The notes beneath the pieces are model-generated. The model searched no databases and was not told the DNA's origin. It saw nothing but the letters and a program-made list of their open reading frames with translations. The position numbers were made by a program, and so were the translations under genes. This document shows, in pieces, positions 48,901 to 59,199 of a stretch of DNA of 64,000 bases. Each line of letters opens with the position of its first letter. The first letter of the stretch is position 1. Source of the stretch: Azolla caroliniana (taxonomy: Eukaryota > Polypodiophyta); assembly GCA_043228905.1 (NCBI GenBank), contig JBHGNT010000015.1, forward strand, positions 6,758,001 to 6,822,000, written 5' to 3'.

Positions 48901-51408
48901 TATTGGCTTGATAGGACATCATGCATATCTATGCTTTGAGGTGAAAGACGGATGCACAAGGGATGTATATGCTAAGAAAAGAGTGGGCTGGCTAAGTACC
49001 AATTTACCAGAGAGACAATTGATGTGTATTGTTGTAGAGTACATAATGGATTGTCACAATGGTCTGGATTTGATGCTTTGACATGTTGGAACCCAAAAGG
49101 AGGTGCAAGCACAATCGATTATCTAATGGGATCTCCATCTGTTATACCTAAAATAAGAGAGTTCATTATATCTGTTAACCTATTGGCTTCGCAGAAGATC
49201 ATGCATATCTATGCTTTGAGATGAAAGACGGATGCACAAGGGATGTATATGCTAAGAAGAAGACTGGGCTAGCTAAGTACCAATTTACCAGAGAGATAAT
49301 TGATGTGTATTGTTGTGGAGTATATAACGGCATGCTAGATTTGTATCTTTTAACATCCCTAGATGAAGTTACACAAGGACTATCAAAATCATCCCATAAA
49401 GCAGCTACAAATGCCATTTCCCACACAACGGGCAATGCCCCCAAACATGGTATCACAAGATGCTAGCCGCACAAAGTAACTCGAGGTATTTATACACATA
49501 AATAAGCAAGAGCAACCTTCCAATGCCTCATGAGGAAGAAGAAGAGATTGTATTTAGCGAAATTTGGAGCTCATTTGCAATGCTTGTTTCTAGGAAGAGA
49601 ATAAAAGAGCATGGAAAATGTTAAATGAGAGGCAACCTATCACACAACTAACCTCACTTCAGGTGTGGCATGAATATGCAAAGGTATTGTATGTATGATA
49701 TCCCAAGCAGCCTCCACTACCCATGCAAAGATTATACAACCATATCACAAAAGTCAAGAATATGCCGGATCATAGATCTCCCAAACAAGCTTGGCATATA
49801 GGATGCAATGTACAAAAAAGTAAGGCATACTAGCCATGCAAAGAGTATATAAGAGATGGGGTGTAAAAGATCTATTGGAGCCCTCGGGTGATGCTATGAT
49901 GTGATCATCGAGGAAAGATTACTAGAAGCACTAAGGATGAAGAGGCAAGATGCTAAAATGTCCAAATTGGAATATTACATTGCAAATATTAACCTCCCAC
50001 TATTGGCCCCAATACAAGGAAAAAAATGCCAAAATGTATCCAATCGCATCTCACTACTCCCATGAGCCTTGGCTCTTATGGAACCTTAACACTTCTTCGA
50101 ACTAGCTCACACAAGTTATGTGTTGAGGTAGCATAATGGAATCATCATGCAAACATGAAGGTATGCAAGGTATGAAATAAACACATAGTGGAGGACAAAA
50201 AACACTTATCACATGCTCAATGTATAAAGGTAATTCTAGAGAAATATGATGACTTGTTAGAAGAGCATGATAATGCGAGTGCCATACTCACATTTCCACC
50301 AAGAAGGGTGAGCACATATGTGCGTGCATTGTTTTCACATAGAGAGTTTTTACTACAGTATAGTAATACCCGTTCTTAGGAAGGAATCACATACAAGATG
50401 ATATGTCGATTTGGACCCATAGGTCAAATTGGACTCATCATGGATGATAAAATATCTATTCAATTCTATTCTAACTCAAGCCAAAACAAGCACTTTGCCA
50501 CCTAGAGCCTTTTGCAAATTATGTGAAGGAGAGATCCAACACAAGGAAAAGTTTGGACAAACCAAATTAGAGAGAAGTATGCCAACTTACAATAGTTTGG
50601 CAAAATCTTGCTCCAGCTTCAAAATCATACATCAACCTGAGGGAGGCAACGACAATTTTACATCATTGATTTCTTCCATAGCTCCTTACTTCCACTACCA
50701 ATGTGTTGAAGAGTCACCATAGATCCAAAAGAGGGATGTCAATGAAAACAGAGAGTATGGTACCCAGATATAAGCCACATGGCCCATACAATCATCAAAT
50801 CAGGGAGATCATTTCTTTCCATGTCCGGTTCATCATGGAGAACACCCAAATGCATTTGTTACACTTCATCATAGACTTGTTGCAACGTACCAACCAACCA
50901 TCGATACAAAGTCCAGTCACAACTACTGTCATACATATTAGTTATCGACTTCATGCTTGCAAACCATGTCCCCAATCATTCCACAATATGCATTGAGATC
51001 AAGATCATGGAGATTTCAGAAATGTGGACATTCTATTTTTGTTTCAGTATGGATGATATGAAGTCACACATATTTGTGATCATGATTTGTCTCATATACC
51101 GATTTTGACTCCCCCCCCCCCCTCTCTCTCTAGCAAGGAGACACGATCAAGAAAACTTGTCTATTTAGTTAGGTCCCATGGGTCAATATTGGCCTCTCTA
51201 TGGATGCTATAAAATATCTAATCTAATCTCCTCTCTCTCTCTCTCTCCCGTCCCAGATAATTTGGACTCATCCATATTTGTAACTTTGATTGGTCTCATA
51301 AGCCGATTTCAACCTCTAGTGACAGTTAAATTTCTTTCTTCCTTTTTCGCGACACCTAAACCATCTACGTAAACACGCATATATACACATGTATCCATTC
51401 ATCTATGC

Positions 51409-51447
<39 letters not shown>

Positions 51448-51604
51448 GCGCACGCACATACACAGCGAGGGAGATGATTACCTTTCTTAATGTTAATAGC
51501 GGTAACGAAATGGCTGAGGTAGTAGAAGTGAGAGCGAAACGATTTGTGATGGGAACCTCTGGATAGGAGTTAACAATCGCCGGCATCCACGTGAGTGTCG
51601 ACAT
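36909..51604 (-). CDS. M48 family zinc metallopeptidase, nine exons, apparently intact
   Basis: Exons on the minus strand: 51604-51482, 46409-46293, 40608-40551, 40378-40311, 40206-40027, 39881-39785, 39694-39585, 37920-37787 and 37050-36909, ending at TAA. They total 1029 nt, or 342 residues. Every junction is GT-AG and every phase joins. Exon 1 starts MSTLTWMPAIVNS and is Ser/Thr-rich, like a plastid or mitochondrial transit peptide. Exon 2 holds ADDFSHPLDRQ, exon 5 APDLYIRQNPTPNAYTLAMN, and exon 6 the zinc motif AHELGHLKCDHG (HExxH). Exon 7 has RAAELTCDRAALL, whose Glu is the probable third zinc ligand, and exon 9 HPLPVLRAREIDTWAKS. This is the pattern of plant chloroplast-type M48 proteases (Arabidopsis At3g27110-like), at about the same length. 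Introns 1 and 2 exceed 5 kb and host LINEs on the opposite strand. The substrate is unknown. Confidence 0.9.
38730..39615 (-). repeat. 443-bp tandem duplication across an exon 7 splice donor
   Basis: Copies 38730-39172 and 39173-39615 differ at one noticed base. Each carries the last 31 bases of exon 7 plus its GT donor (39584-39583 in the original). The extra copy lies inside intron 7 and has no acceptor of its own, so normal splicing can skip it. Confidence 0.95.
41330..41600 (-). pseudogene. Copia integrase fragment in intron 2 of the M48 gene
   Basis: The minus strand encodes CPNSQQEIGVVERKSRTVK, then after a frameshift SQSNLPHKSLAEVVHTNVYIINHCPMK. This corresponds to the TPQQNGVAERKNRT and WAEAVxTAxYLxNRxPTK segment at the end of the copia integrase core. 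No LTR or other domain is detectable nearby. Confidence 0.7.
42030..45300 (+). mobile_element. LINE copy 1 (endonuclease + RT) in intron 2 of the M48 gene
   Basis: The 5' part (42040-42200) has tandem repeats of about 30 bp around 'ttttctgcaatgtctaatcctctgtg'. A broken first ORF follows with helical Lys/Glu-rich sequence (INLIREDIETALKEKMKKEI, 42500-42780). The second ORF, with many stops, contains the endonuclease pieces TIWNCNSSLRTDV (43328), ETHQCMASKLPEVQGY (about 43407) and IILLGDFNAQTKDE (43735-43780). RT then reads LGQARFRPKHSIVDHLVTLR (about 44258) and GVKQGCPLSRTLFGLCIDKLE, with LLYVDDVVLFS (44681). A late CNVCNEGMVEDESHLLFTC zinc motif (44991-45047) closes it. The 3' end is 'cccataggtcaaatttggcc...gacgataaaaattctaattctaatt'. 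Inactive. Confidence 0.85.
46850..50470 (+). mobile_element. LINE copy 2, same family, in intron 1 of the M48 gene
   Basis: It repeats the layout of copy 1: 5' tandem repeats (46850-47010), 'ccaagaagataccatagaag', a coiled Lys/Glu-rich ORF1-like part (47290-47640), then CAKKGCPQVDAKNLGTKIG (about 47793). Endonuclease segments include TIWNCNSSLQTDVKHFEE (48168) and GGVAVVCKKKLHDRVHVVH (48355). An internal duplication of about 281 bp lies at 48770-49330. RT is largely lost after 49470. The tail keeps LSHAQCIKVILEKYDD and the 3' end 'cccataggtcaaattggactc...gataaaata'. It is more decayed than copy 1, and in the same orientation, antisense to the host gene. Confidence 0.8.
48770..49330 (+). repeat. 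281-bp diverged tandem duplication within LINE copy 2
   Basis: 'catgttggaacccaaaagga' occurs at 48801 and 49082, and 'ggatgcacaagggatgtata' near 48950 and 49230. Several substitutions separate the copies. Copy 1 of the LINE has a single version (43968-44145), so the duplication arose in this copy or its source. Confidence 0.85.
50480..51160. other. Non-coding intron 1 sequence
   Basis: Two open frames of about 97 codons show no recognisable motif. A poly-C run of 12 followed by (CT)n lies at 51111-51132. Confidence 0.5.
51165..51240 (+). mobile_element. LINE 3'-end fragment (same family)
   Basis: 'ggtcccatgggtcaatattggcctctctatggatgctataaaata' matches the 3' ends of the copies at 45236 and 50415, and is followed by a 'tctaatctaatct' tail. 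It is extremely 5'-truncated, about 70 bp. Confidence 0.65.
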
Positions 51605-51697
51605 GGCCGATCACAGGAAACAGAGAAATCGAGGGGGGGGAGTTGGAGGAGACGACGCAGAGAAAATGAGGAAAATTGTGTAGAAAGCAACAAAAGA

Positions 51698-51703
51698 CAC
51701 GTG
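51698..51703. promoter_or_regulatory. G-box (CACGTG) upstream of the M48 gene
   Basis: 'gacacgtgtg' lies 94-99 bp upstream of the start codon at 51604, in the expected promoter region. G-boxes bind plant bZIP and bHLH factors and are common in light-regulated plastid genes. A single site is only suggestive. Confidence 0.4.
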
Positions 51704-51889
51704 TGGGATGTGTGTGTGTGACACGACTCACCACACAAAGTCACTCACCATCATTCATATATGTAAATATATGTATGTACATTATTGTCTCTTATAATTC
51801 GTATGGTCTACTTAATTCGTATGTTACTTATGAATTCATTAATTATATGGTCTATTGAGGATAGATAGCTTAAATTATAGGAATCCGAA

Positions 51890-52215
51890 CGATTCGGTGT
51901 TTTGGCTTAACCGGTTTGAAACCGGTTTGGGAGTTTCCAAACCTAAACCGAACCGGTTCCTTAACAGCCAGTTCGGCCAAACCGATTAAGCCTAAATCGG
52001 TTCCTAAAATGTTCGGCCAAACCGGTTAAGCCTAAATCGGTTTAGGAACCGGTTTACCACGCCGATTAAACCTTAACAGGCTTGGAAACCAGTTTTGCCC
52101 AAATCGGTTCAGTTTGGCTTGAGCGATGCATCCCAAACCGAGCTCAAACTGGTTAAGGAAGGTCAAGCATGAACTGAACCAAACCAAACCACCAAATCAT
52201 TTAAAAACGGTTTAA
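51890..52215. repeat. AACCGGTT-rich region, possible TE terminus
   Basis: More than a dozen occurrences of 'aaccggtt', 'aatcggtt', 'ccggttta' and their complements are packed into about 320 bp, including a near-duplicate 'gttcggccaaaccg(a/g)ttaagcctaaatcggtt' at about 51970 and 52012. Similar AACCGG-rich ends are seen in plant hAT-type elements. No transposase is nearby. Confidence 0.55.
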
Positions 52216-52890
52216 CGGTTTAGTTTACTCACACCTTCTTTCTCCTAGAGGCTCTGTAATGTGAACACGAGGAATGTTGATTTCGTTCCCCCAAACTTGA
52301 AGTAAAATTAAGACGTCAAATTGATGGTGAAAAATGACGACCTACTCTTACCTTGAATCTTTTTGCAACGTGGCGTTTTACCCAATTTTACACCAATTTT
52401 TCCTCTTTATGGATTTCGTTCAACAACCTTTGAATACTTCTATTTTGAATATTGATTTGATGCTTAGTTTCACATGTGCACGCTAGCTACCTATTCATCT
52501 ATATACATGTGCACGACACCATATGGGTCAATTTATAGACCCCCCAACCCATCCTTCAATAACACCATCGAAATAAGATTTCTAAGAGAATGATTGATTG
52601 CTTGTCTTCTCCCTATATTGTTTTTTCATAGGGGTGTAAGACATGTTTTGGTTTATTTTTGTTTGTTTGTTACATTGTTTTTTCAATTAGTTATTGCATG
52701 GGGGATCCTTGGGCTCTCTAGGTAAATCAACTATGTATGCGTTTGAATCTACAACCAACTTCAAGAAATTGAATTATTCATGTAGATGTTTTACACTCCA
52801 ACCACACCATCGAATGGAAGTGTTTACTACGTAGTACTTTTATTCAAGGAACTTCATAATCAAGGAGAGTCAATCTTTAAACACTCAAAT
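52216..52890. other. Spacer without recognised features
   Basis: AT-rich and lacking coding motifs. It ends where LINE reverse-transcriptase similarity begins. Confidence 0.5.
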
Positions 52891-52891
52891 T

Positions 52892-54010
52892 GTGAATGGC
52901 ATGTTCAAGAAAGATAATGGGGATGCTCAACTTGCCAAAAAGGGCCTTCACATTCTAAGTCTAGACATAGAGGAACTAGTAGCACAAGCATTGGCTAATG
53001 ATTCTTTCATGTTTCTACATGCCTCACGAGAGAATCTTGAGAAAGGGATGCTTGTATGGAACCAAATTGCATTGGCTTCTGGATTACATATTAATTGAAG
53101 GAACCCATAATATTATATTACTTGCCATTGTTGCCTTGGACAAAGAAGGCTTTGCATTCTGTTTTGCAACCTCTTTGATATTTGTAGTGGAAAAAGAGGG
53201 ATAAGATGGGAATCACTTGGGTTGCGTGGAATCATCTAGCAACCCCTAAGCACTTGGGGGCAACTGGAATATTGAACTTATCTATGCATATGATGGCTCC
53301 TAGATTTTCATTATTACAAGAGATGTGTTCAAACTCACAACCATGGATATATATTATTCAATATTTCATTGAGAACAAGGGTTTAACACATGGGAGGACA
53401 ACGATTAAGGCTTCATGGTGGCAATACTAAATGAATGTATTTCACTTAAGATTCTGGGCTCTTCATGTGTTCAACACTTGGTTACTTCATGGCAAGAAGC
53501 ACTCTTGTTATGCATATGGAAACCATCACCTAGTAGAGAGCATTGTAATTCTTTGCAAAAAGAGTTACTTGTGTCTTCTCGGTTATTATGTTGGCTAGGA
53601 AAGGAGAGATTGCACTCTCAATTTAATCGTTTGTTTCGTTTTGGGGTCAAAGAGGTGGGAGATATAGTTGAGGCTCCATCTCAAAGAATTTTGGAGTTTG
53701 TTGAAGTGCGAAAATTATTATGCATCCCCCCTAATTATGGGTTTATTTGGCAACAACTACAAAATATTGCATTGATGCAAGGTCCCTTACCTCTATAAAC
53801 AGGAGAACAACTGTGGATTGGTTGGTGTTTATGAGGTCAAACATCATTGTTAGAAGTGACTACTGATATTTTGTATCATTGCTATAAACAGGAGAACAAC
53901 CGTGGATTGATTGGTGTTTACGAGGTCAAACGTCATTGTTACAAGTGACTACTAATATTTTGTATCATTGCTCTGTTGAGTCTCTTGGATGGTTCTCATG
54001 AATCCGTGAA
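52892..54010 (+). pseudogene. LINE reverse transcriptase C-terminal fragment
   Basis: LSLDIEELVAQALANDSFMFL (52960-53020) corresponds to the RT region around the YADD motif, here ANDS. HASRENLEKG and LASGLHIN follow. After a deletion, WVAWNHLATPKHLGATGILNL (about 53216), SMHMMAPRFSLLQEM and ERLHSQFNRLFRFGVKEVGDI (about 53600-53665) belong to the region downstream of RT. Frames change at about 53410 and 53800, and an 89-bp tandem duplication sits at 53793-53970. It is a different LINE family from the intronic copies. Inactive. Confidence 0.7.
53793..53970 (+). repeat. 89-bp tandem duplication in the LINE fragment
   Basis: 'ctataaacaggagaacaac' begins at 53793 and 53882; the copies end 'ttgtatcattg' and differ at several bases. 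Confidence 0.9.
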
Positions 54011-54019
54011 CATTATGCT

Positions 54020-54612
54020 TCACCTAGACTTGAACCCAAAACTTCGTATTACAAAATTCGAAGCCTAACCATTAAGGTAACCTATCAGGATGTAAAATGA
54101 TAAAGGCTACCTTTCATAGTGATTATTGTATCAGAGAAACTTTTGGAACTTTCTAGAACATCCTAGAATATTTTAGGTCTAGAACATTCTAGAACATTAT
54201 AGAAATCTCTAAGTTATTCTATAGAAACCTATAAATAGAGACAAATAGATCATATCAAATCAGTTCGAATCAACACCAGTCTTAAACTCCAGCTTCCAAG
54301 CCTACCTTGTATCCAACTCATCCTTGTACTCATTCTATTCTAATAAACCCACTCTTCTCTTATCAATCCATTCTCCTCTCTTCTTCTATTCTCTTATACC
54401 TTCCTTCAATCGTTCAAATCTCTTGCTTTGTTCTGACAGTTTGATTCGAACTTCTTCTCCTTCACCTCTTCCACAAACACTAGTCAGTACCCATGGTTGC
54501 TAACAACCCACAAGAATACCTTGCCCTTGTTGTAGAAATGGAGAATCTCAAAAGCAAGTTTGCATCACTAGAGCTAGAGAATCAACGATTGCTTGAAGAT
54601 CTACATAAGGTT
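54020..54612 (+). repeat. Gypsy LTR fragment with start of gag
   Basis: 'gaacattctagaac...cctataaatagagac...ttcgaatcaacaccagtctt' parallels the LTRs of chromovirus H (15464 and 27780), including the tRNA-like antisense block near 54026-54075. A CT-rich leader follows, then an ATG at 54493 with MVANNPQEYLALVVEMENLKSKFASLELENQ, a coiled-coil gag-like start, lost at about 54612 where copia A begins. Confidence 0.6.
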
Positions 54613-57008
54613 TCTGTAGGTTTGTGGACCCCCGTGGTTTTTCCCATTTTGGGTTTTCCATGTAAAATATCGGTGTCTCTGTGTCTTCACATTTTTCGTC
54701 TGTGTACTAGTTCTTGGTTTTTGCACACGAATACGAATGTATAACTGGTTGTGGCCGGTCTATTCCTAACAAAGTGGTATCAGAGCGATGGAAGACTCAT
54801 TCGGCGGCATGTTTAAGCTAATCGGCTCCAACTACTTAGTGTGGAAGTCGAAGATGAGAGATCGATGCAGCGACTTGGGAAGTGTTGCATCTGAAGATGG
54901 CTGCATATATAAGGTGTTTTATAGACATGACTCTATACAACAACTTTGGTGAAGAAACAGAAGCAAACGTCATGTTCGAAAACAAGAACGTAGTGAACGG
55001 AGTCTTTGTATTTCGAAAAATCGTGAGGCTCCGGTATCAGGATGGCTCCAGTATGGCGGAACACATCAATGCCTTCCAAGGGTTGATGAACCAAACCACC
55101 TCTCTAGAAGTACCTCGAGGTATTAGCACTATTGTTGCTGGGATCCCTTCCGGACAGTTGGGAGACGCTCCTTGTCACTTTGGGCAACGCCGGGCCGGAA
55201 GGGAAGCATCTATCCCTAGAGTAGGTGAAGTCAGGCTTGCCAAATGAATAAGCTCGCCGGAAGGACCGTGAGTCCAATACCGACTAGAAGGGCTTAGTTA
55301 CGGAAGGTGACACAATTTAGGGAAGAGGTCGAAATCGAAGTCCCCAGAACCGAGATAAGTTGGGGACCAGTTCAAAGTCGAGGGGGAGGCCCACATGCTT
55401 CTATTGTGGGAAGCTAGGGCACTTCTAGAAAAACTGTCGACACTTTCGAAAGGAGAAAGGGGGAGTTGATGGTGTAGAGCCGAAGAAAATCCCGGACAGA
55501 AAGAACACCTCAGCAATCGCCATGAGTGAGGAGGAGTTGTTGCTCATTAGTGAGCACAACTAAGTGAATCTCGTAGGCGAAGAATCGACATGGGTGGTCG
55601 ATTCGGGTGCATCGTTTCACCTAACCCCTGACCGAAAGTGCTTCTCATCCTATAGAGCGGAGATCTCAGATCTGTTAAGATGGGAAATGAAGGAGCATGC
55701 CGAATCGTTGGCATGGGATATGTGTGTTTGGAAACCTCAATCGGGTGCAGACTCGTGTTGAGAGATGTACAACACGTTCCGAAGGTTTGATTGAACCTAA
55801 TATCAGCCGATCGGCTAGATGATGAAGGCTACACGGGTAGCATCCAAAATGGTGTCATGAAGTTTTGCAAGGGAAGTCTGATCATGGCTCGAGCCTAGAA
55901 AACCAACACAATATACATAATGAATGCTCGAATATGCCAAGAGAAAGCGAACGTGGCAGCCGACATGGTCAGTGAACTATGGCATAGGAGGTTGTGCCAT
56001 ATGAGCCAAAAGGGGATGCGAAAGCTTGCCGAGGACAATCTCATTCCGGAGGTGAAGAACATGCAACTTGAGAAGTGCACTGATTGCTTGGCCGGCAAGT
56101 AGAATCAAACATCCTTACGAGCAAGGCCCCTCAATGAGGAAGAAAATGCCATTGGAACTTGTGCATATGGATGTATGCTATGTGGACACAAAGTCGCATG
56201 GTGGTTCATAGTATTTTGTGACCTTCATTGATGACTGTAGCCGGAAGTTGTGGGTTTCTGTGCTGAAGATGAAGGATCAAGTGTTATGCGTCTTCAAAGA
56301 ATTCCAAGTGAGGGCCGAGAGAGAAATCGACTGAAAACTGAAGGCAGTCCGAGCGGACAATGTCGGAGAGTACTGTGGACCGTTCGAGGAATATTGCCGA
56401 AATCAAGGAATCTAGCTCGAGTATACCGTGCCGAAGATGCCAGAGCTTAATGGGTTGGCCGAGAGAATGAACTAGACTGTAATGGAAAGGGTCTGAAGTA
56501 TGCTTGCACATGATAAGTTACTGAAGACGTCCTGGGCTGAGGCGCTGATGACGACAACATACGTGATAAACCGATCACCCTTAGTACCCTTGGATAGTGA
56601 TATCCCACAAAGGTTGTGGAGCGGCAAAGACGTTTCGCACCGACATCTGAGGGTGTTCGACTATCTTGCCTATGTGCATGTGGCAAAAGACCAAAGGGGA
56701 AAACTAGACCCGAAATCTCGGCTAGGTATATTTCTTGACTACGACAATGATGAATTTGGCTATCGGCTATGGGACTTAGCCGAGAAGAAAGTGATTAGGA
56801 GCCGCAACATTGTCTTCATGGAGGAAAAGACAATAGTCAACTGGGAGATTGAGAATAAGTCTCCAACTACCAAATCGAACCGAGTCGACGCTCAACCAAA
56901 TCTAGTAGAAGCCGAATCGATCGAAATCAAATCCGAGCCAGTCGGCCGATTTAATACTCAGCAAAATCGAGAACTGAGTGAAGAACGAGGGGAAACGGCC
57001 GAACAAGG
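54613..57008 (+). mobile_element. Copia A, 5' part only, interrupted by copia B
   Basis: It comprises a truncated 5' LTR (54613-54771), a PBS at 54775-54786 (TGGTATCAGAGC), gag, protease and integrase. It is then cut at 57008/57009 by the LTR of minus-strand copia B. Its family is close to copia B and F by LTR and gag sequence. It sits in a gypsy LTR/gag fragment on the left. Confidence 0.85.
54788..57008 (+). pseudogene. Copia A gag-protease-integrase, truncated
   Basis: Gag starts at ATG 54788 with the motif LIGSNYLVWKSKMRD (UBN2-type copia gag). A zinc knuckle-like CFYCGKLGHF lies near 55395-55425. The protease segment WVVDSGASFHLTPDRKCF (55591-55644) keeps DSG. GAG-pre-IN reads LWHRRLCHMSQKGMRKL and CTDCLAGK. 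Integrase core parts are YFVTFIDDCSRKLWVSVL, VRADNVGEYCG and the AERMN segment, then SWAEALMTTTYVINRSP (56530) and HLRVFDYLAYVHV. There are many stops and frame changes before about 56470, then an open frame to the interruption. RT and RNase H are missing here. Confidence 0.82.
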
Positions 57009-57496
57009 TGTAAGGAATAGTGCGGAATATAGCTCGGCCAAAAACCAAGTAATGAATCACTTCAATGAGAATCAAACACAGAAATGGGAAATGGGGAGAG
57101 AACGCATGTACACACACAGACAATAGAGAGTACATAGGATGTTTACGTGGAAAAACCTAATAGGAAAAAACCACAGGAGCCCATAGACTCCAAATTATCA
57201 CTATATAGGAAAAGGTACAAACAGAGAATCAAAGGCAATGACCTTGAGCTCTGTATCTCTCTCTCTATATATATATCACTATACAACAGTTATGCACATA
57301 CCCCAATATGACAACAACTACACTAAAGTGTTTGCCCTAAGTCATATTTATACTTATATGAACTTAGGGCTATTTACAAATATAGCCTCAATAGGCTTAC
57401 TCAAAACATATTCACAAATATGTCTTCTCTTCCTGTTCTCACCAGGTCCTCTTCATTCAACACTGGATCCCAATCAGAGAGACCGATTTCCCAACA
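57009..57496 (-). repeat. 3' LTR of copia B (488 bp)
   Basis: The minus strand starts TGTTGGGAAATCGG at 57496 and ends CTTACA at 57009 (TG...CA). The order of blocks matches the LTR at 1-650: 'gtttgccctaagtcatatttatac', 'atttacaaatatagcctc' and 'atgtttacgtgg'. Confidence 0.9.
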
Positions 57497-57509
57497 ATCT
57501 CCCCCTTCA
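57497..57509 (-). promoter_or_regulatory. Polypurine tract of copia B
   Basis: On the minus strand this reads TGAAGGGGGAGAT directly before the 3' LTR. It is the plus-strand DNA primer site used in reverse transcription. Confidence 0.85.
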
Positions 57510-59199
57510 CTCCGGCATGGGATGTCTCGTCATCCCGATCCGCTTTTGGCACGTGTCCAGCTTGTCGGTTGTCAACATCAACCTCGTGGTCAACATATCT
57601 GACCCGTTCTCCTCCGTGTGGATCTTCGTCAGCATGAACTCTTGATCTTCTACTCTCTCCTGGATCCAGTGGTACCTCAGCTGGATATGTTTCGTCCAAG
57701 AATGGTAGACCGCCGTCTTTGCAAGGTGGATACCACTTTGACTGTTGCAGTAGAGCCGATATTCCTCATGTTGGATCCCTAGCTCTTCGATGAAGTCCTT
57801 CATTCAGATTATCTCCTTGTCGGCTTCTACAGCTGCCATGTACTCCGCCTCCGTTGTTGACAACGCAACCGTCTTTTATAGCCTCGACTGCCATGATACA
57901 CCTCCCCTTGCATAAGTCATGACATATCCGGATGTAGACCGACTGGTATCCGCATCAACTGACATATCCGAATCCGTGAATCTGTCAAGTTGGGGATTAC
58001 CAGAGCCAAACCAGAGGCACATACTCGAGGTGCCTTTAAGATACCGGAGTATCCACTTGACCGCGTTCTAGTGTTCTTTTTCGGGCTTGCTCATGAACCG
58101 GCTCACCACTCCGACTGCAAATCCGATATCCGGTCGGGTACATACCATCGTGTACATCAAGCTTCCAATGACAGAGGCATATGGTATCTTCATCATATCC
58201 GTCTTCTCCGCCTTTGTCCTCGGACTTTGTTTTCCGGATAACTTGCAGTTTGTCGGAAGTGTCGATTCGACCGGCTTCGCCTCTGACATGTTGAACTATT
58301 GAGGCACCTTTGTCACGTACTTCTCCTGTGACAACCACAACAGCTTCTTCGACCGGTCCCGGATGATGTAGATTCCCAATATCTGTCTTGTCGGACCCAA
58401 GTCTTTCATTGAGAAGGTCTGATTCAGAGCCTTCTTCAACATTTGAATCTTGCCTTGGTTTCGTCTATCGATCAACATATCATCCACATATAGGAGGAGT
58501 ATCAGGAAATCTCCTCCATCAAATTTCTTCACAAACACGCAGTGATCGGCTTGCGTTTTGTGGTACTCTTGGTCAGTCATGAAGGAGTCGAACTTCCAGT
58601 ACCATTGCCAGGGAGCTTGCTTCAATCCATATAAGCTCTTCTTCAGCCAGCACACCAAGTGCTCCTTCCATTTCTTCTCAAATCCTTCCGGTTGATGCAT
58701 GTAGATGTCTTCTTCGAGGTCGCCATGTAGGAATGCCGTCTTGACGTCCAATTGCTCTACCTCGAGGTCCATGCTTGTCGTTATGCCCAATACCATCTGG
58801 ATGGATGTCATCTTTACTACCAGGGCAAAGATCTCATCGAAATCCACTCCTTTCTTCTGCTGGAACCCCTTCACCATGATCCGGGCTTTGTATTTCGATG
58901 GGTTTGCGGCATCTCCCGGTTTCAACTTGTACACCCACTTGTTCCGGAGTGCCCTCTTTCCTTTCAGCAACTCCGTCAGTTCATACGTGTGGTTCTCATG
59001 CAGGGAATCCATCTCATCCTGCATGGCACTCAACCACTTGCAGTTGTGGGTGTCTCTCTTTGCCTCTTCGAAGCTTTCCGGTTCCCCCTCATCGGTTAGC
59101 AATACGTTCACTGCAGCCGGAAATCTCTGGGGGGCTCTTCTCTCTCGAAGAGGGTATCTCCGTCCTTGGTTTCTAACTACCGATTCCTTTGTTTGTTCC
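57510..59199 (-). pseudogene. Copia B reverse transcriptase and RNase H, nearly intact
   Basis: One frame from 59199 to 58296 gives RYPLRERRAPQRF, NKWVYKLKPGD, VEQLDVKTAFLHGDLEEDIY and LKKSLYGLKQAP. LLLYVDDML (58470-58500) keeps the catalytic YVDD. ASVIGSLMYTMVCTRPDI and the RNase H parts ALSTTEAEYMA and SQSGIHLAKTAVYHSWTKHI follow to about 57510, with a few stops (near 58300, 58067 and 57804). Read on the minus strand, the open frame also runs back into the LTR of copia C up to 59381; that extension is an artefact of the insertion. Confidence 0.88.

Larger units (their letters stand above)
57009..59199 (-). mobile_element. Copia B, 3' half, interrupted by copia C
   Basis: On the minus strand, RT and RNase H (59199 to about 57510) lead to a polypurine tract (57497-57509) and a 488-bp 3' LTR (57009-57496). 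Its 5' half must lie beyond copia C, outside the window. It is inserted into copia A at 57008/57009; the five bases before it are 'caagg'. The same LTR family opens the window. Confidence 0.9.
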
